Positions 29,265 to 38,687 of a stretch of 64,000 nt of DNA are shown piece after piece. Source of the stretch: Rhizobium album (GTDB taxonomy: Bacteria > Pseudomonadota > Alphaproteobacteria > Rhizobiales > Rhizobiaceae); NCBI RefSeq assembly GCF_003122325.1, contig NZ_QFBC01000001.1, forward strand, positions 62,001 through 126,000. The letters are read 5' to 3'. The notes under the pieces were generated by a model. It was given only the letters and a program-made list of their open reading frames with translations, did not search any database and was not told the origin of the DNA. The position numbers were made by a program, and so were the translations under genes. Positions within the stretch are counted from its first letter, which is position 1; the number at the start of each line of letters is the position of its first letter.

Positions 29265-30487
29265 AATGCCGTCACTGTGCAAACGAGACGATGGCTCCGT
29301 TCCTCGATCTCGGCACGGCCCCACCCTCCAATTCTTATGTGGCTGCTGCCGATTTGGGCAAGCCGGAGCTTTGGTATCCGCTCGTAATCCGCACTTGTAC
29401 GGAATGTTTTCTGGTGCAGACGGAGGATTTTGCCTCCCGCGAAACCTTCTTCTCGGAAAATTATGCCTATTTCAGTTCGTTTTCCTCGTCATGGCTGCGG
29501 CATGCAAAATCCTATGTCGATGCCATGACTGAGCGTTTCGCTCTGGGGCCTGCCTCCAAGGTGGTGGAGGTCGCCTCCAATGACGGTTATTTGCTGCAAT
29601 ATGTCAAAGAGAAGGGCATTGCCTGCCTCGGCGTGGAACCGACCGCGAGCACGGCTGCAGCCGCTCGTGAAAAGGATATCGAGGTCGTCGAGGCGTTCTT
29701 TGGCGCCGAGCTCGCGCAAAACCTTGTAGCGAAGGGTTGGTCAGCCGATTTGACCGCTGCCAACAACGTCCTGGCGCATGTCCCCGATATCAACGATTTC
29801 GTTCGTGGCTTTTCGATCCTGCTGAAACCCGATGGCGTTTCGACCTTCGAATTCCCGCATCTCTTCAACATGGTGGAAGAGGCGCAATTCGACACGGCCT
29901 ATCACGAGCATTATTCCTACCTGTCGCTGACCGCCGTCGATCGGATCTTTACGGCGAACGGTCTCTTCGTCTTCGATGTCGGGACGACGCCGTGGCATGG
30001 CGGGAGCCTCCGTGTCTTTGCCTGCCGCGCCGATACGCGCGCCCATCCGCGCCAACCGGCGGTGCAGGCGCTGCTCGACCGCGAAGCGGCGGCTGGCATG
30101 AAGGATCTTTCCTATTATGCCGCCTTCCAGGCCGAGGCGCAGCGCGTGCGCAACGATTTCCTCGCCTTCCTGATCGATTGCCAGCGCCAGGGTCTGAAGG
30201 TCGCAGCCTACGGCGCGGCGGCGAAGGGCAACACGCTGCTGAATTTCGCCGGCGTCAAGCCGGATCTCCTGTCGTTCGTCGTCGACAAGAATCCCGCTAA
30301 GCAGGGCACCTTCCTGCCCGGCAGCCGGATTCCCATCGTATCCGAAGACGTATTGAAAGCGCAAAAGCCGGAAAGGGTCGTTATTCTTCCATGGAACCTG
30401 CAGAAAGAAATCAAGGAACAGCTTTCGTATATCAGAGATTGGGGTGGGACATTCGTGACGGCGATTCCGACGCTGACGGTCGACTAG
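29261..30487 (+). CDS. NDP-sugar C-methyltransferase-like SAM methyltransferase
   Basis: A 408-residue protein whose start overlaps the preceding stop by 4 nt (ATGA). It has an N-terminal zinc-binding module (CRHC near residues 3–6, then CTECFLVQTE), a central SAM-binding motif (VVEVASNDGYLLQYV) and a C-terminal domain with YGAAAKGNTLLNF. This three-part layout is that of sugar 3-C-methyltransferases such as TylC3-type enzymes, which make branched-chain deoxysugars. With RfbF and the epimerase it points to a 3-C-methyl-6-deoxyhexose in the surface glycan. Confidence 0.85.
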   Translation: MKCRHCANETMAPFLDLGTAPPSNSYVAAADLGKPELWYPLVIRTCTECFLVQTEDFASRETFFSENYAYFSSFSSSWLRHAKSYVDAMTERFALGPASKVVEVASNDGYLLQYVKEKGIACLGVEPTASTAAAAREKDIEVVEAFFGAELAQNLVAKGWSADLTAANNVLAHVPDINDFVRGFSILLKPDGVSTFEFPHLFNMVEEAQFDTAYHEHYSYLSLTAVDRIFTANGLFVFDVGTTPWHGGSLRVFACRADTRAHPRQPAVQALLDREAAAGMKDLSYYAAFQAEAQRVRNDFLAFLIDCQRQGLKVAAYGAAAKGNTLLNFAGVKPDLLSFVVDKNPAKQGTFLPGSRIPIVSEDVLKAQKPERVVILPWNLQKEIKEQLSYIRDWGGTFVTAIPTLTVD

Positions 30488-30662
30488 TTTCGCTGATACC
30501 GGAAAGCGTGGAGCGGTTATCCCGATCGAACGACGATCTTGCCATCGTCAACGATCTGGCCGCCGAATAAGCTGGACATGGCCCGTTTCAGGGCCACAAT
30601 TCTGGTCCGGATTGGATTCGAGACGTCGCATCCGCGGCGTTTTTTTGTTCCACTCCGGAAAA

Positions 30663-30681
30663 AGGCCGCTGTGGGCGGCCT
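30663..30681. terminator. Hairpin between convergent polysaccharide genes
   Basis: 7-bp stem AGGCCGC / GCGGCCT with a 5-nt loop TGTGG between the C-methyltransferase stop and the end of the convergent CmcI-like gene. Short, hence moderate confidence. Confidence 0.45.
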
Positions 30682-30735
30682 CTTGACATTTGGTGTCCAA
30701 CCGATGCGGTCGATCTGGCTCGCCGTGGCGCGCCT

Positions 30736-31500
30736 TTACACCCTCTTGAGCCAAGCACCCGGCCAATGCGTGATATTTTCGGCAAGTTCGCTTTCGTTGA
30801 ATGGCCAGGCGGGTTGTTCGATGACGAATTCGGTATGCTTTTCGGCGAAATCCCGCGCGGCGAATGTTGGATTGTTGGTAGTCCAGTCCGCCGTGCCGCG
30901 TGGGACGTCGGCCACATCCTTCATGACACCGTCCGTGGCGACGATATAGGAACCGGGCGTGACGAGGTCAGCATAGGCCTCAAGTTCGTCGTAGACATGA
31001 GCATAGGTGTGATTGGAGTCGAGGATGACAAGAACGGTTTCTCCCGGCTTTACCAGCGCTTTGACCTGTGACACAATTTCAGGTGCAGTTGAACTGCCTT
31101 CGATTAATTGGATGCGGTCGTACAGGCTGTGAGATTCGATCGCGGCTCGGTTGTGCGGTCGAATCTCTATATCAATGCCGATGATGCGACCCTTCTCCAT
31201 GGCCTTGCACAGGCTGGAGTAGTAAATCAGCGAACCACCATGGGCGACGCCCGTTTCGATGATCACATCAGGTTTGACCGTGAAAATCACCTCCTGCATT
31301 CGGATCATATCTTCCGGCAGTTGGATCACGGGCCGACCCATCCAGCTGAAGGTGTAGGGATACTTCTGGTTCCAGCCGATGCGAATCCATTGTCGCGAAA
31401 TCGCCTCGAAGGCTTCCCGCGTGTACATGTCCAACGTCTTGATGTTTCCCGCTTCTTCAAGCGTGACGGTTCTTGCATCAGTGTCGAGGGTAAGCTTCAT
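30736..31500 (-). CDS. CmcI-like methyltransferase (cephalosporin hydroxylase family)
   Basis: A 254-residue protein of the CmcI/rhamnosyl O-methyltransferase family. The SAM-binding block VIIETGVAHGGSLIYYSSL is near residues 97–115, followed by IIGIDIEIRPHN and LVILDSNHTYAHVYDEL with Asp/His candidates for metal binding. Members in polysaccharide clusters O-methylate sugars, although the family is named after a cephamycin enzyme. It faces the rfbF operon and shares its strand with the epimerase and glycosyltransferase upstream (129-nt gap). Confidence 0.85.
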   Translation of the reverse strand: MKLTLDTDARTVTLEEAGNIKTLDMYTREAFEAISRQWIRIGWNQKYPYTFSWMGRPVIQLPEDMIRMQEVIFTVKPDVIIETGVAHGGSLIYYSSLCKAMEKGRIIGIDIEIRPHNRAAIESHSLYDRIQLIEGSSTAPEIVSQVKALVKPGETVLVILDSNHTYAHVYDELEAYADLVTPGSYIVATDGVMKDVADVPRGTADWTTNNPTFAARDFAEKHTEFVIEQPAWPFNESELAENITHWPGAWLKRV

Positions 31501-31629
31501 GATTCACTCCAATGGATGAGGGCGAGTTTGATATCCTGGCCGGTCAATCGACCTGGGCCTTGCTGATCGGCCACGACAAAAATCCGAAATGTCTTGAAAT
31601 GAGTTTGCCACAACACCGGCGTCAGCCGA

Positions 31630-32547
31630 TCAACGGAACATACGGGGCATATCTGCCAACTCATGGATATTCCCTGCGATGATTTTGCTTAGTCCTTGTT
31701 TGACAGGAATAACGGGTTGCCAACCAAGCTCTTTCAGTTTCAGGTTCTCGCCGAGCAGAAGGAGTGGCTGCCCCGTCTTGTCACGCCTCAAGCTCAGCAC
31801 GCGTTGCGCATCGCCGTCGAGAATATCGGCAATCCAGCGGACCACATCTGCCAGCTGGACGGGTTCTCCAGAGCCGACGTTATAGATGCCATTGGCACCT
31901 TTTAGGAGCAGCGTCGTGAAGGCCGAGGCCACGTCGGCCACATGGAGAAAATCGCGAAAACAATCCTGGTCGACAGCAAAGGCTGAGCGCTTGTCCTGGA
32001 AAATCTCGATCAGCGACGGCACAAGCCTTTGTGGTGCTTCTCCGGCGCCATAAGCTAGAAAAATCCTGCCCCAGGCGCACGGTACGTCATACTCGCGGCA
32101 GACCGCCATCGCCAGGCGCCTGGTCGCGTCCTTGGCGCTGCCGTAGAGGGTAGCGGGGTTGATCGGGGTTTCGGCTTCGCGGCAATATCCATACGACCAG
32201 TCATATTCCGCGCAGGTCCCGGCCATGACGACATGCCGCCCACCTGCCTTGCAGAAGGCTTCGACCAGTCGTGTCGTTGCTTCGCACCAGCGGAGGTTGA
32301 GTGGCGAATTCCAATATTTGCCGTGTTCCGCATACCAGGCGAGGTGCAGGAGATGCGTGGCGCCGAGTTTGGTCGCAAAGGCGTCGAAATCGTCGATTTC
32401 AAGCAGATCGGCGCGCTCGAAAGCACTGTCGGGGCAGCCGTCGGGCTTGCGGCGACCGACGGCGATCGTTTCGATGCCTTGTTTGTCCAGCGCGTCGAGA
32501 ACGTGGCGGCCGATGAACCCGCCCGCGCCGGTCAGCAATACCTTCAT
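31630..32547 (-). CDS. NAD-dependent epimerase/dehydratase or reductase (extended SDR)
   Basis: A 305-residue extended SDR: VLLTGAGGFIGRHVL at the N-terminus, an AGTCAEYDW segment giving the catalytic Thr/Ser, LYGSAKDATRRL as YxxxK, and CAWGRIFLAYG. It resembles CDP- or dTDP-hexose 4-epimerases/reductases (RfbJ-like) in size and blocks. The start overlaps the end of the glycosyltransferase gene by 4 nt. It could reduce the 4-keto sugar made by the neighbouring branched-sugar pathway, an inference from context. Confidence 0.82.
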   Translation of the reverse strand: MKVLLTGAGGFIGRHVLDALDKQGIETIAVGRRKPDGCPDSAFERADLLEIDDFDAFATKLGATHLLHLAWYAEHGKYWNSPLNLRWCEATTRLVEAFCKAGGRHVVMAGTCAEYDWSYGYCREAETPINPATLYGSAKDATRRLAMAVCREYDVPCAWGRIFLAYGAGEAPQRLVPSLIEIFQDKRSAFAVDQDCFRDFLHVADVASAFTTLLLKGANGIYNVGSGEPVQLADVVRWIADILDGDAQRVLSLRRDKTGQPLLLLGENLKLKELGWQPVIPVKQGLSKIIAGNIHELADMPRMFR

Positions 32548-33713
32548 GCCGCGTGCGACCCGCTCAACGCGATATTTGCCGCCACGGTCGATACCGGCAA
32601 CTCATCCAGCACGTCTTTGACAAGATGGACCGGCGTGAGCATGGTCCGGACCAACTTGAAGAATTCTTCTGCGGTGACGGCATTGCCGATGAAGCGGTTG
32701 ACCAGCAGCACGCGGCCATGAAGGCCGCGCCGCGGGTCGGCTTGGGGCTCAGGCAGGTAGGGTGGACGGAAGGACGGAGCCAGCCGCCCGCCTTCGAGAT
32801 CGCAGATTGCGGCGTAATAGGCCTGGGCCTTCTCCTCGAACGCCGTCTCGTCGTGCACGAACATGCAGTCGAGCATGCAGGCGCGAATGAAATTATCGTT
32901 GAAGCCCGACCATTCGATATTGAGATCGTGGAGGACGCGCGCCTGGGTTTCGGCAATGGCCGCGGTGACGCCGATGCTGCTGTTGAACGGGAACCCCTCG
33001 ACGGCGGACGGCGCTTCCACAGGCTGATATGGCCTGACATCGCTTGCGGAGAGCGGCCGGGAGGAGAAGCCGAGTTTTGCCGCATACAGCAGCACGCGGG
33101 CCGACCATTCATATTGCGGATAGGCGGTGAGCCAGCTTCGCTCGCCGGAATTGGCTAGCACGGTCTCGAGCAGGGAGCGCTTGATCGCCGCGTGATAGAT
33201 GCCGAAGGGCATCTTCGGCACGTTGCTGGAATCCTTCCACTGGAAGAATGTTTCCAGCATGTCGTCCTTGCTGATTTCCAGCGTATGGTGCTGGATCGGT
33301 ATCGCCACGCACGCGCTGATATGGCGCGGTGCCGCGGCATCGATCTGGAACGAGTTCCAGCCATAGGCGTCAAGGCCCGGAACGGCTTCTTCTGCATAGG
33401 CGATGAACAGTGCCACGTCCGGGTCGAGGATATCGTTCGGCCTTACCACTGTGACCCACTCTCCCGCCATGGCCGCCACCGTGCCGAGCCAGAGATTGGC
33501 GGCGGAGATGCCCAACGGCGCAGCCGGCAGGATGCGCAGTCGCGCATCCTTCTCCGCCAGGGCATAGAGCTCATCGGCATCGGCGCAGGTGTCGCCGTAG
33601 GGCGCCACGATGATTTCGATGTCCGAGGCCGCGTTATGAAGCAGTTCCGTGGCAAGGCGGACGGGTGCGGGATTGCCAGGTTCAACGGGTATGCAGATGG
33701 AAAGTTTCGTCAT
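32544..33713 (-). CDS. Family 2-like glycosyltransferase
   Basis: A 389-residue protein with a GT-A fold start (TKLSICIPVEPGNPAPVRLATELL), a nucleotide-sugar segment DIEIIVAPYGDTCADADEL and a possible metal-binding VVRPNDILDPDVALF (DxD-like). The C-terminal half is family-specific and not recognized in detail. First gene of a three-gene minus-strand unit with the SDR (4-nt overlap) and the CmcI-like enzyme. It would transfer one sugar during glycan assembly; donor and acceptor are unknown. Confidence 0.7.
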   Translation of the reverse strand: MTKLSICIPVEPGNPAPVRLATELLHNAASDIEIIVAPYGDTCADADELYALAEKDARLRILPAAPLGISAANLWLGTVAAMAGEWVTVVRPNDILDPDVALFIAYAEEAVPGLDAYGWNSFQIDAAAPRHISACVAIPIQHHTLEISKDDMLETFFQWKDSSNVPKMPFGIYHAAIKRSLLETVLANSGERSWLTAYPQYEWSARVLLYAAKLGFSSRPLSASDVRPYQPVEAPSAVEGFPFNSSIGVTAAIAETQARVLHDLNIEWSGFNDNFIRACMLDCMFVHDETAFEEKAQAYYAAICDLEGGRLAPSFRPPYLPEPQADPRRGLHGRVLLVNRFIGNAVTAEEFFKLVRTMLTPVHLVKDVLDELPVSTVAANIALSGSHAA

Positions 33714-34012
33714 GGGACTGTTTTTCGTTTCTCTTCACCGCGCGTCGGGTTTCGTGCCGTGAGCAATGCCGGAACAACGGCATTCAAAGCGGATTTCCCC
33801 GCTCATGGCAGCCCTGTGTATGCCGTCAAGCTTGAGCGAAGCTTTGCGTCGAGAGGGATTGCGGCATAAGGAAATCGGCGCTTCGTATATTCGATTGTAT
33901 TAATATCGTTGATTTTTCAGAGGGAGACATAGTTTATGTAAAGTAAAAAAACTCAATAAGGAAATATAAATTTTTACGCGTTTAAATATATTATAAATGG
34001 GAGAAGGGAAGG
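33714..34012. other. AT-rich divergent intergenic region
   Basis: About 300 nt between the divergent glycosyltransferase and GGDEF-EAL genes. The last 120 nt (from about 33890) is strongly AT-rich with runs such as TTTAAATATATTATAAAT just before the start of the second gene. It probably holds both promoters; no gene or clear palindrome was found. Confidence 0.5.
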
Positions 34013-35977
34013 GTGGGGCGCATCCGATCAATATTCATGCCGCGGCGAGACGATTCGAAGCTTCTTTTGGCGCAGTTCGAGGCTCTGAGCACACGCGTTC
34101 CTATCCTGTATATGCTGCTGGTCATCAATGCCGTCGCCGTCTCGATGACCCACATAGGCACGGCGCCGCTCTGGTTGGCCGCCTACCTGCCGGTCCTGAT
34201 GTCCATCCTGTGCATTGTCCGACTTTTGTGGTGGCAAACCCGGCGGCGGGTTCCGGTGACGCCAGAAGCGGCCTATCGTTACCTGCGGCGGACGGAGAGG
34301 CTTGCCGGCATCCTGACGCTCGGCTTTGCTTCCTGGGCCGTCGGCCTCTATCAGTACGGCGACGCCTACCAGCAGGGGCAGATCGCCTATTTCCTCGTCG
34401 TCACCGGCATTTCTTGCATCTTCTGCCTCATGCATCTGCCGTCGGCGGCGCTGATCACCACTGCGATCACCTTTTCGTTCATGGTCGTCACCTTCCTGTT
34501 TTCGGGCAACGCTGTCTTCATCGCCACCGCCCTCAGCGTCGCCTTCCTTTCCGTTGCCTTCGTCAGCGTCATCCTGAGCTATTTCGACAATTTCTCCGGT
34601 CTGGTGGAGTTGACGGCGGCCCTGGAGCGCAAGCAGGAGGAAACCGAGCAACTGAACGAGGTCAACAGCCGCAATGCGCTGCATGACCAGCTCACCGGTC
34701 TTGCCAACCGCCGCAGCTTCTTCCAGCAGCTCGACGGCCTGATCGGCTCCGATCCGCACCGTCCGCCCGTCGTCGGCCTCGTCGATCTGGACGGCTTCAA
34801 GCCGGTCAACGACATCTTCGGCCATGCCGCCGGCGATTTCGTGCTGAAGGAAGCCGCTGCACGCTTCCATGCGCTTAGCCAGGGCGAAGGCAGCGTTGCC
34901 CGGCTGGGCGGTGATGAATTCGGCTTCATCCTGCCCGGCTGCACGAGCCGGGAGGATGCCGCAGCCCTCGGCCAGGCCTTCTGCACGACGCTGCGCGAAC
35001 CCTTCGAGATTCCCGGCGGTTCGATCAGGCTTTCGGGATCCTGTGGCATTGCCTATCCCGAGGACGGAGCGGGAACGTCGGAGGAGATTTACGAGCGAGC
35101 CGATTTTGCCCTCTACCAGATGAAGAGCAAGCGTGGCGGGGCCGTGGAGTTTTTCTCCAGCGATCACCAGCAACTGCTCAAGCGGCGTCACGCAATCGAC
35201 TTTGCGCTGCAGGCCGGTGATTTCAGCCGTGAACTGTCGCTGGAATTCCAGCCGGTGATAACGCTGGATGGCGGCAGGCTTGTGGGTTTCGAGGCGCTGG
35301 CGCGCTGGAACAGTTCGCGGCTCGGTCCGGTCAGCCCGAATGATTTCATTCCCGCCGCCGAGCGGACGGGCATCGTCAGCCGCATGACGGCAATCCTGCT
35401 GTCCCAGGCGCTCGATGCCATGAAGCTCATGCCGGATCATCTCAGGCTGGCCTTCAATCTGTCGGCCCGCGACATCTGCGATCGCGAGACGGCCCTGGCG
35501 CTTCTCGTCCAGATCCGGCAATCCGGTATCGACGTGTCGCGCCTCGACCTGGAAATCACCGAGACGGCGCTCCTGAGCGATTTCGACACCGCGGCGGAGG
35601 TGGTGCGCATGCTGCGTTCGGCCGGCGCTTCCATCTCGCTCGACGATTTCGGCACCGGTTTTTCCAGCCTCAGCCACGTTCACCGGCTGGAGTTCGACAA
35701 GATCAAGATCGACAAGAGTTTCGTGCTGAAATGCGATCGTGACGAGCGCAGCATGAACATCATCCGCTCGGTCGCCAATCTCTGCCACAATCTCGGCATC
35801 CAGTCGGTGGCGGAAGGCATCGAGACGGCGGAGATCCGCACGGCACTGCAGGCCTCCGGCGTCGATCTGGGGCAGGGCTATTTCTTCTCGCGACCCCAGC
35901 CCCTGGCAGCGGTGCTGCAAGGGATCGCAATGGAGGATGGCCGCGCGGCGGCAGATGGAGCGCGCCTTGCCGGGTAA
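34013..35977 (+). CDS. Membrane GGDEF-EAL cyclic-di-GMP enzyme
   Basis: About 654 residues. The N-terminal part has roughly six transmembrane helices (residues about 30–200), then a linker, a GGDEF domain with intact RLGGDEFGF near residue 300, and an EAL domain with FEALARW and DDFGTGFSSLSHV. Both active-site motifs look competent, so it could make or break c-di-GMP. No RxxD inhibitory site is seen just before GGDEF. The GTG at 34013 follows GAGAAGGGAAG; an in-frame ATG at 34037 is an alternative start. Confidence 0.88.
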   Translation: MGRIRSIFMPRRDDSKLLLAQFEALSTRVPILYMLLVINAVAVSMTHIGTAPLWLAAYLPVLMSILCIVRLLWWQTRRRVPVTPEAAYRYLRRTERLAGILTLGFASWAVGLYQYGDAYQQGQIAYFLVVTGISCIFCLMHLPSAALITTAITFSFMVVTFLFSGNAVFIATALSVAFLSVAFVSVILSYFDNFSGLVELTAALERKQEETEQLNEVNSRNALHDQLTGLANRRSFFQQLDGLIGSDPHRPPVVGLVDLDGFKPVNDIFGHAAGDFVLKEAAARFHALSQGEGSVARLGGDEFGFILPGCTSREDAAALGQAFCTTLREPFEIPGGSIRLSGSCGIAYPEDGAGTSEEIYERADFALYQMKSKRGGAVEFFSSDHQQLLKRRHAIDFALQAGDFSRELSLEFQPVITLDGGRLVGFEALARWNSSRLGPVSPNDFIPAAERTGIVSRMTAILLSQALDAMKLMPDHLRLAFNLSARDICDRETALALLVQIRQSGIDVSRLDLEITETALLSDFDTAAEVVRMLRSAGASISLDDFGTGFSSLSHVHRLEFDKIKIDKSFVLKCDRDERSMNIIRSVANLCHNLGIQSVAEGIETAEIRTALQASGVDLGQGYFFSRPQPLAAVLQGIAMEDGRAAADGARLAG

Positions 35978-35986
35978 GGGCGGCCG

Positions 35987-37045
35987 TCATGCCGTTGTCT
36001 CCCCCCAGCTGGCGGCGAGAACCCTCAGCCAGTTGTCGCGGGCGAGCTTGCGCAGGTCATCGGCGCCGTAACCGGCGGATGCCAGCGCATCGATGAGCTT
36101 CTGGTTGCCGGCGGCGTCGGCGATCTCTTCGGGAATGGTGGCGCCATCGAAATCCGAACCGAGCGCGACGCAATCAATCCCCATCCGGTCGACCAGGTAA
36201 TCGATATGGCGGATCATGTCGGAAATCGGCGTGCGTGCGTTTTCCTGGCCGTCCTGTCGCAGCATCGTCACCGCGTAATTCAGGCCCACGAGCCCGTTGC
36301 GCTCGCGGATCGCGTCGAGTTGCCGGTCAGTGAGGTTGCGGGCGACGGGCGTCAGCGCATGGGCATTCGAATGGCTGGCGATCAGCGGCTTGCCGGAGGT
36401 TTTCGCCACGTCCCAGAAGCCTTGCTCGGTGATGTGGGCAAGATCGATGGCGATGCCGAGCGCGTCGCAGGCGCGAACGAGATCGAAGCCGGCAGCTGTC
36501 AGCCCCGGACCGGTGTCGGGAGATTTCGGATAGGCGAAGGGAACGCCATGGCCGAAGATGTTGTGCCGGCTCCACACCGGCCCCAGCGAGCGCAGGCCGG
36601 CGGCATACAGAACGTCGAGCGCCGTCAGGTCGGCGGCTATCGCCTCGCAGCCTTCCATATGGAGAACGGCGGCAAACAGGTCCTTTTCCATCGCCGCGCG
36701 GATCTCGCCCGTGGTGCGGCACATCCGCCATGCATCGGCGCGATCCAATCGCAACGCGATGGCCGTCGTCTGCAGGGCGATGTCGACCGAGGGCGCCCGC
36801 TCCAGCGGCGTGGCCAGCGGCGTCTCGTATCGGCCATGGCCATCCGGCTCCTCAAGCGCAAGATCGCTGGAGGGGATGTAGATGGCGCAGAGGCCGCCGG
36901 CCAGGCCACCTTTCTTCGCACGCTGTCCATCGATGTGACCGGCCGCGGTGCCTTCGATGAATTCGGCGACGGGATCGCCGCCTGATTGCCATGTCTGCCA
37001 GAGCCGCAGCAAAACATCGTTATGGCCGTCAAATATCCATTGCAT
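35987..37045 (-). CDS. Membrane-dipeptidase-like peptidase M19
   Basis: A 352-residue zinc dipeptidase. The HxD motif is in FDGHNDVLLRLW near the N-terminus, the bridging Glu in LHMEGCEAI, the His in IDLAHITEQGFW, and the second His in LIASHSNAHAL, with the Asp in GSDFDGATIP. The family hydrolyses dipeptides, including D-amino-acid dipeptides and modified substrates. No signal peptide is evident, so it is probably cytoplasmic. It is convergent with the c-di-GMP gene with only 9 nt between stops. Confidence 0.88.
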   Translation of the reverse strand: MQWIFDGHNDVLLRLWQTWQSGGDPVAEFIEGTAAGHIDGQRAKKGGLAGGLCAIYIPSSDLALEEPDGHGRYETPLATPLERAPSVDIALQTTAIALRLDRADAWRMCRTTGEIRAAMEKDLFAAVLHMEGCEAIAADLTALDVLYAAGLRSLGPVWSRHNIFGHGVPFAYPKSPDTGPGLTAAGFDLVRACDALGIAIDLAHITEQGFWDVAKTSGKPLIASHSNAHALTPVARNLTDRQLDAIRERNGLVGLNYAVTMLRQDGQENARTPISDMIRHIDYLVDRMGIDCVALGSDFDGATIPEEIADAAGNQKLIDALASAGYGADDLRKLARDNWLRVLAASWGETTA

Positions 37046-37355
37046 CCAAAATCGCTCGCACTTTCGAAAACCGTCGCCTTGCCGGCCCCGGGAAGGCCCG
37101 GTTGCGGCAAGGGATGGTAAGGCTTCCGGCTAAAACGCCGCAAGGGCAAAAACCGGCAAGGGCCGATTTATCGCCGGCAAACGGCCCGGAACGGATTTTC
37201 CAGCCGTCCATGATTGAAAAGGCCGGGCAGGAACGTCTCTTGTCTGCACCGTGCCAGGGCCGGCGCGTCCGGCATGGACAAATTGTAATCGTTTGTTCAT
37301 GCTGGGTTTATAGTCCCAGTAGCATCCTGCGTTCGTTCAACACATGGAGGTAGCA
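37046..37355. other. Intergenic region without a supported gene
   Basis: About 310 nt between the divergent dipeptidase and BA14K genes. Only short interrupted frames are present. The AGGAGG-like AGGTAGC before the ATG at 37356 is the ribosome-binding site of the next gene. Nothing else is recognized. Confidence 0.5.
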
Positions 37356-37769
37356 ATGAAGAAGATCGCGATTTCGGCTCTTGCCGCGCTTATGGCTATG
37401 ACGACCGGCTACGAAACCGCATTTGCCGCACCGGTGATCCAGCCGATCAAGCCGGCGCTGACGGGTGACGTCGAGGCCGTACAGTATCATCACCGGCGCC
37501 ACGGCTGGTATGGCGGCCATCGGGGATACCGGTCTTACCGCCATGGCTATCGTCGCCACAGCGATGGCTGGTGGTATCCGCTCGCTGCCTTCGGCGCCGG
37601 TGCCATCATCGGCGGGGCTATTTCGAACGAGCGGCGTACCTCCTACGAGGGCATCAATCCGCGTCATTACGATTGGTGCTATGCCCGCTATCGCAGCTAT
37701 CGTTCTTCCGACAACACCTACGTGCCGCGGGCGGGTTACCGTGCGGAATGCCTGTCGCCCTATTACTGA
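37356..37769 (+). CDS. BA14K family secreted protein
   Basis: A 137-residue exported protein. A signal peptide (KKIAISALAALMAMTTGY, then ETAFAAP) precedes a His/Arg/Tyr/Gly-rich region, a GAGAIIGGAI hydrophobic segment and a C-terminal BA14K-type motif around HYDWCYARYRSY and GYRAECLSPYY. BA14K proteins are small immunoreactive/lectin-like envelope proteins found across Rhizobiales; function is not settled. A strong terminator follows directly. Confidence 0.8.
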   Translation: MKKIAISALAALMAMTTGYETAFAAPVIQPIKPALTGDVEAVQYHHRRHGWYGGHRGYRSYRHGYRRHSDGWWYPLAAFGAGAIIGGAISNERRTSYEGINPRHYDWCYARYRSYRSSDNTYVPRAGYRAECLSPYY

Positions 37770-37777
37770 GCGAAGCC

Positions 37778-37814
37778 GTCATCGTCTGCGGCCCATCGGG
37801 CCGCAGACGATGAC
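37778..37814 (+). terminator. Strong 17-bp hairpin after BA14K gene
   Basis: Perfect 17-bp stem GTCATCGTCTGCGGCCC / GGGCCGCAGACGATGAC with a 3-nt loop ATC, starting 9 nt after the stop codon. It is the longest perfect stem seen in the window. No long U-tract follows. Confidence 0.7.
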
Positions 37815-38164
37815 AACTATCAGGCGGACCCTTGGGCTCCAATCGACCGTCCGGGGCCGGATACCCGATAATCCTTGCGCCACTCGATGAACCGAACGGC
37901 ATCGCGCACTGCGAATTGTTTCGACGGATTTATCGCCAAAATAGTCAACGAGATACCTTGAACTACCGGTGGAAAGTCTCTTAGCCGATATTCACTTTTC
38001 AGCTTCGGCGATCCTGCCCTTCGAAATGCCTGGGAAAGCCAAATCAAGCGGCGTTGAAGGAAAAGAGCGATTTTGCAGACAGTGCTAGACATGCGCTAGC
38101 GTATTTCCAACATAAGCGGGTTCAAAGAAATTCTTAGAAATCCAATGATTTTAAGGGCTTAGAA
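37815..38164. other. Intergenic region without a supported gene
   Basis: About 350 nt between the BA14K terminator and tRNA-Phe. A 90-codon minus-strand frame exists but has no ribosome-binding site or recognizable family, so it is not called. The tRNA promoter is on the other side of the tRNA. Confidence 0.5.
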
Positions 38165-38240
38165 TGGTGCCCGGAGGCGGATTTGAACCACCGACACGCG
38201 GATTTTCAATCCGCTGCTCTACCAACTGAGCTATCCGGGC
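38165..38240 (-). tRNA. tRNA-Phe (GAA)
   Basis: The reverse complement folds into a complete cloverleaf of 76 nt including encoded CCA: acceptor GCCCGGA/TCCGGGC, D-arm GCTCAGTTGGTAGAGC, anticodon stem GCGGA-TTGAAAA-TCCGC giving anticodon GAA, and T-arm GGTTCGAATC. It lies next to the yacG–maf–infA group. Confidence 0.97.
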
Positions 38241-38478
38241 ATCGAGGCAGTAACTGCCTTTCGGATTTTCGTCCGGCGGGGGCTTGGTTTCCCCCGGAAG
38301 CGAGCGGGGTTATAGCATCCTATTTTTTCATGTCCAGCACCAAATAACACTTTTTTGGCAGGAAATTTTTCTTTGTCGAAAATGCCCCACAGGAACCTGC
38401 AAAACACGGCCATGCAGATGCCGCAGAAGCAATGTTTCCGCGGCATTTCAAGATGTTAGAAAAACCGGAAGCGAGGCC

Positions 38479-38685
38479 TCAGTCCTCGTCGGCACCATTT
38501 GCCTTGGTTTCGTCCTCGGAAACAGGAATGGCATAAGAGCCGTTCAGCCAGCGCGAAAGGTCGAGCGTGCGGCAGCGGTCGGAGCAGAAGGGGTAATGGT
38601 CACGCACCGAGGGACGCTTGCATTCCGGGCAGGGCATGGTCTTGCGCAGCGGCTCTACCTTGGCCTTGTGTGGATCGCCGGTCAT
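38479..38685 (-). CDS. yacG: DNA gyrase inhibitor YacG (zinc-binding)
   Basis: A 68-residue protein with the four-cysteine YacG zinc site: CPECKRP followed by FCSDRCRTLDLSRWL. The start at 38685 lies 2 nt after the maf stop codon (minus strand), so the two are coupled. The frame is open further upstream but only as overlap with maf. YacG binds GyrB and inhibits gyrase in E. coli; its acidic C-terminal tail (ETKANGADED) is typical. Confidence 0.92.
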   Translation of the reverse strand: MTGDPHKAKVEPLRKTMPCPECKRPSVRDHYPFCSDRCRTLDLSRWLNGSYAIPVSEDETKANGADED

Positions 38686-38687
38686 GA

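Noticed and set aside
37820-38092. 90-codon minus-strand frame between BA14K and tRNA-Phe
   Set aside because: No ribosome-binding site, no recognizable family, and overlaps nothing that implies coding.
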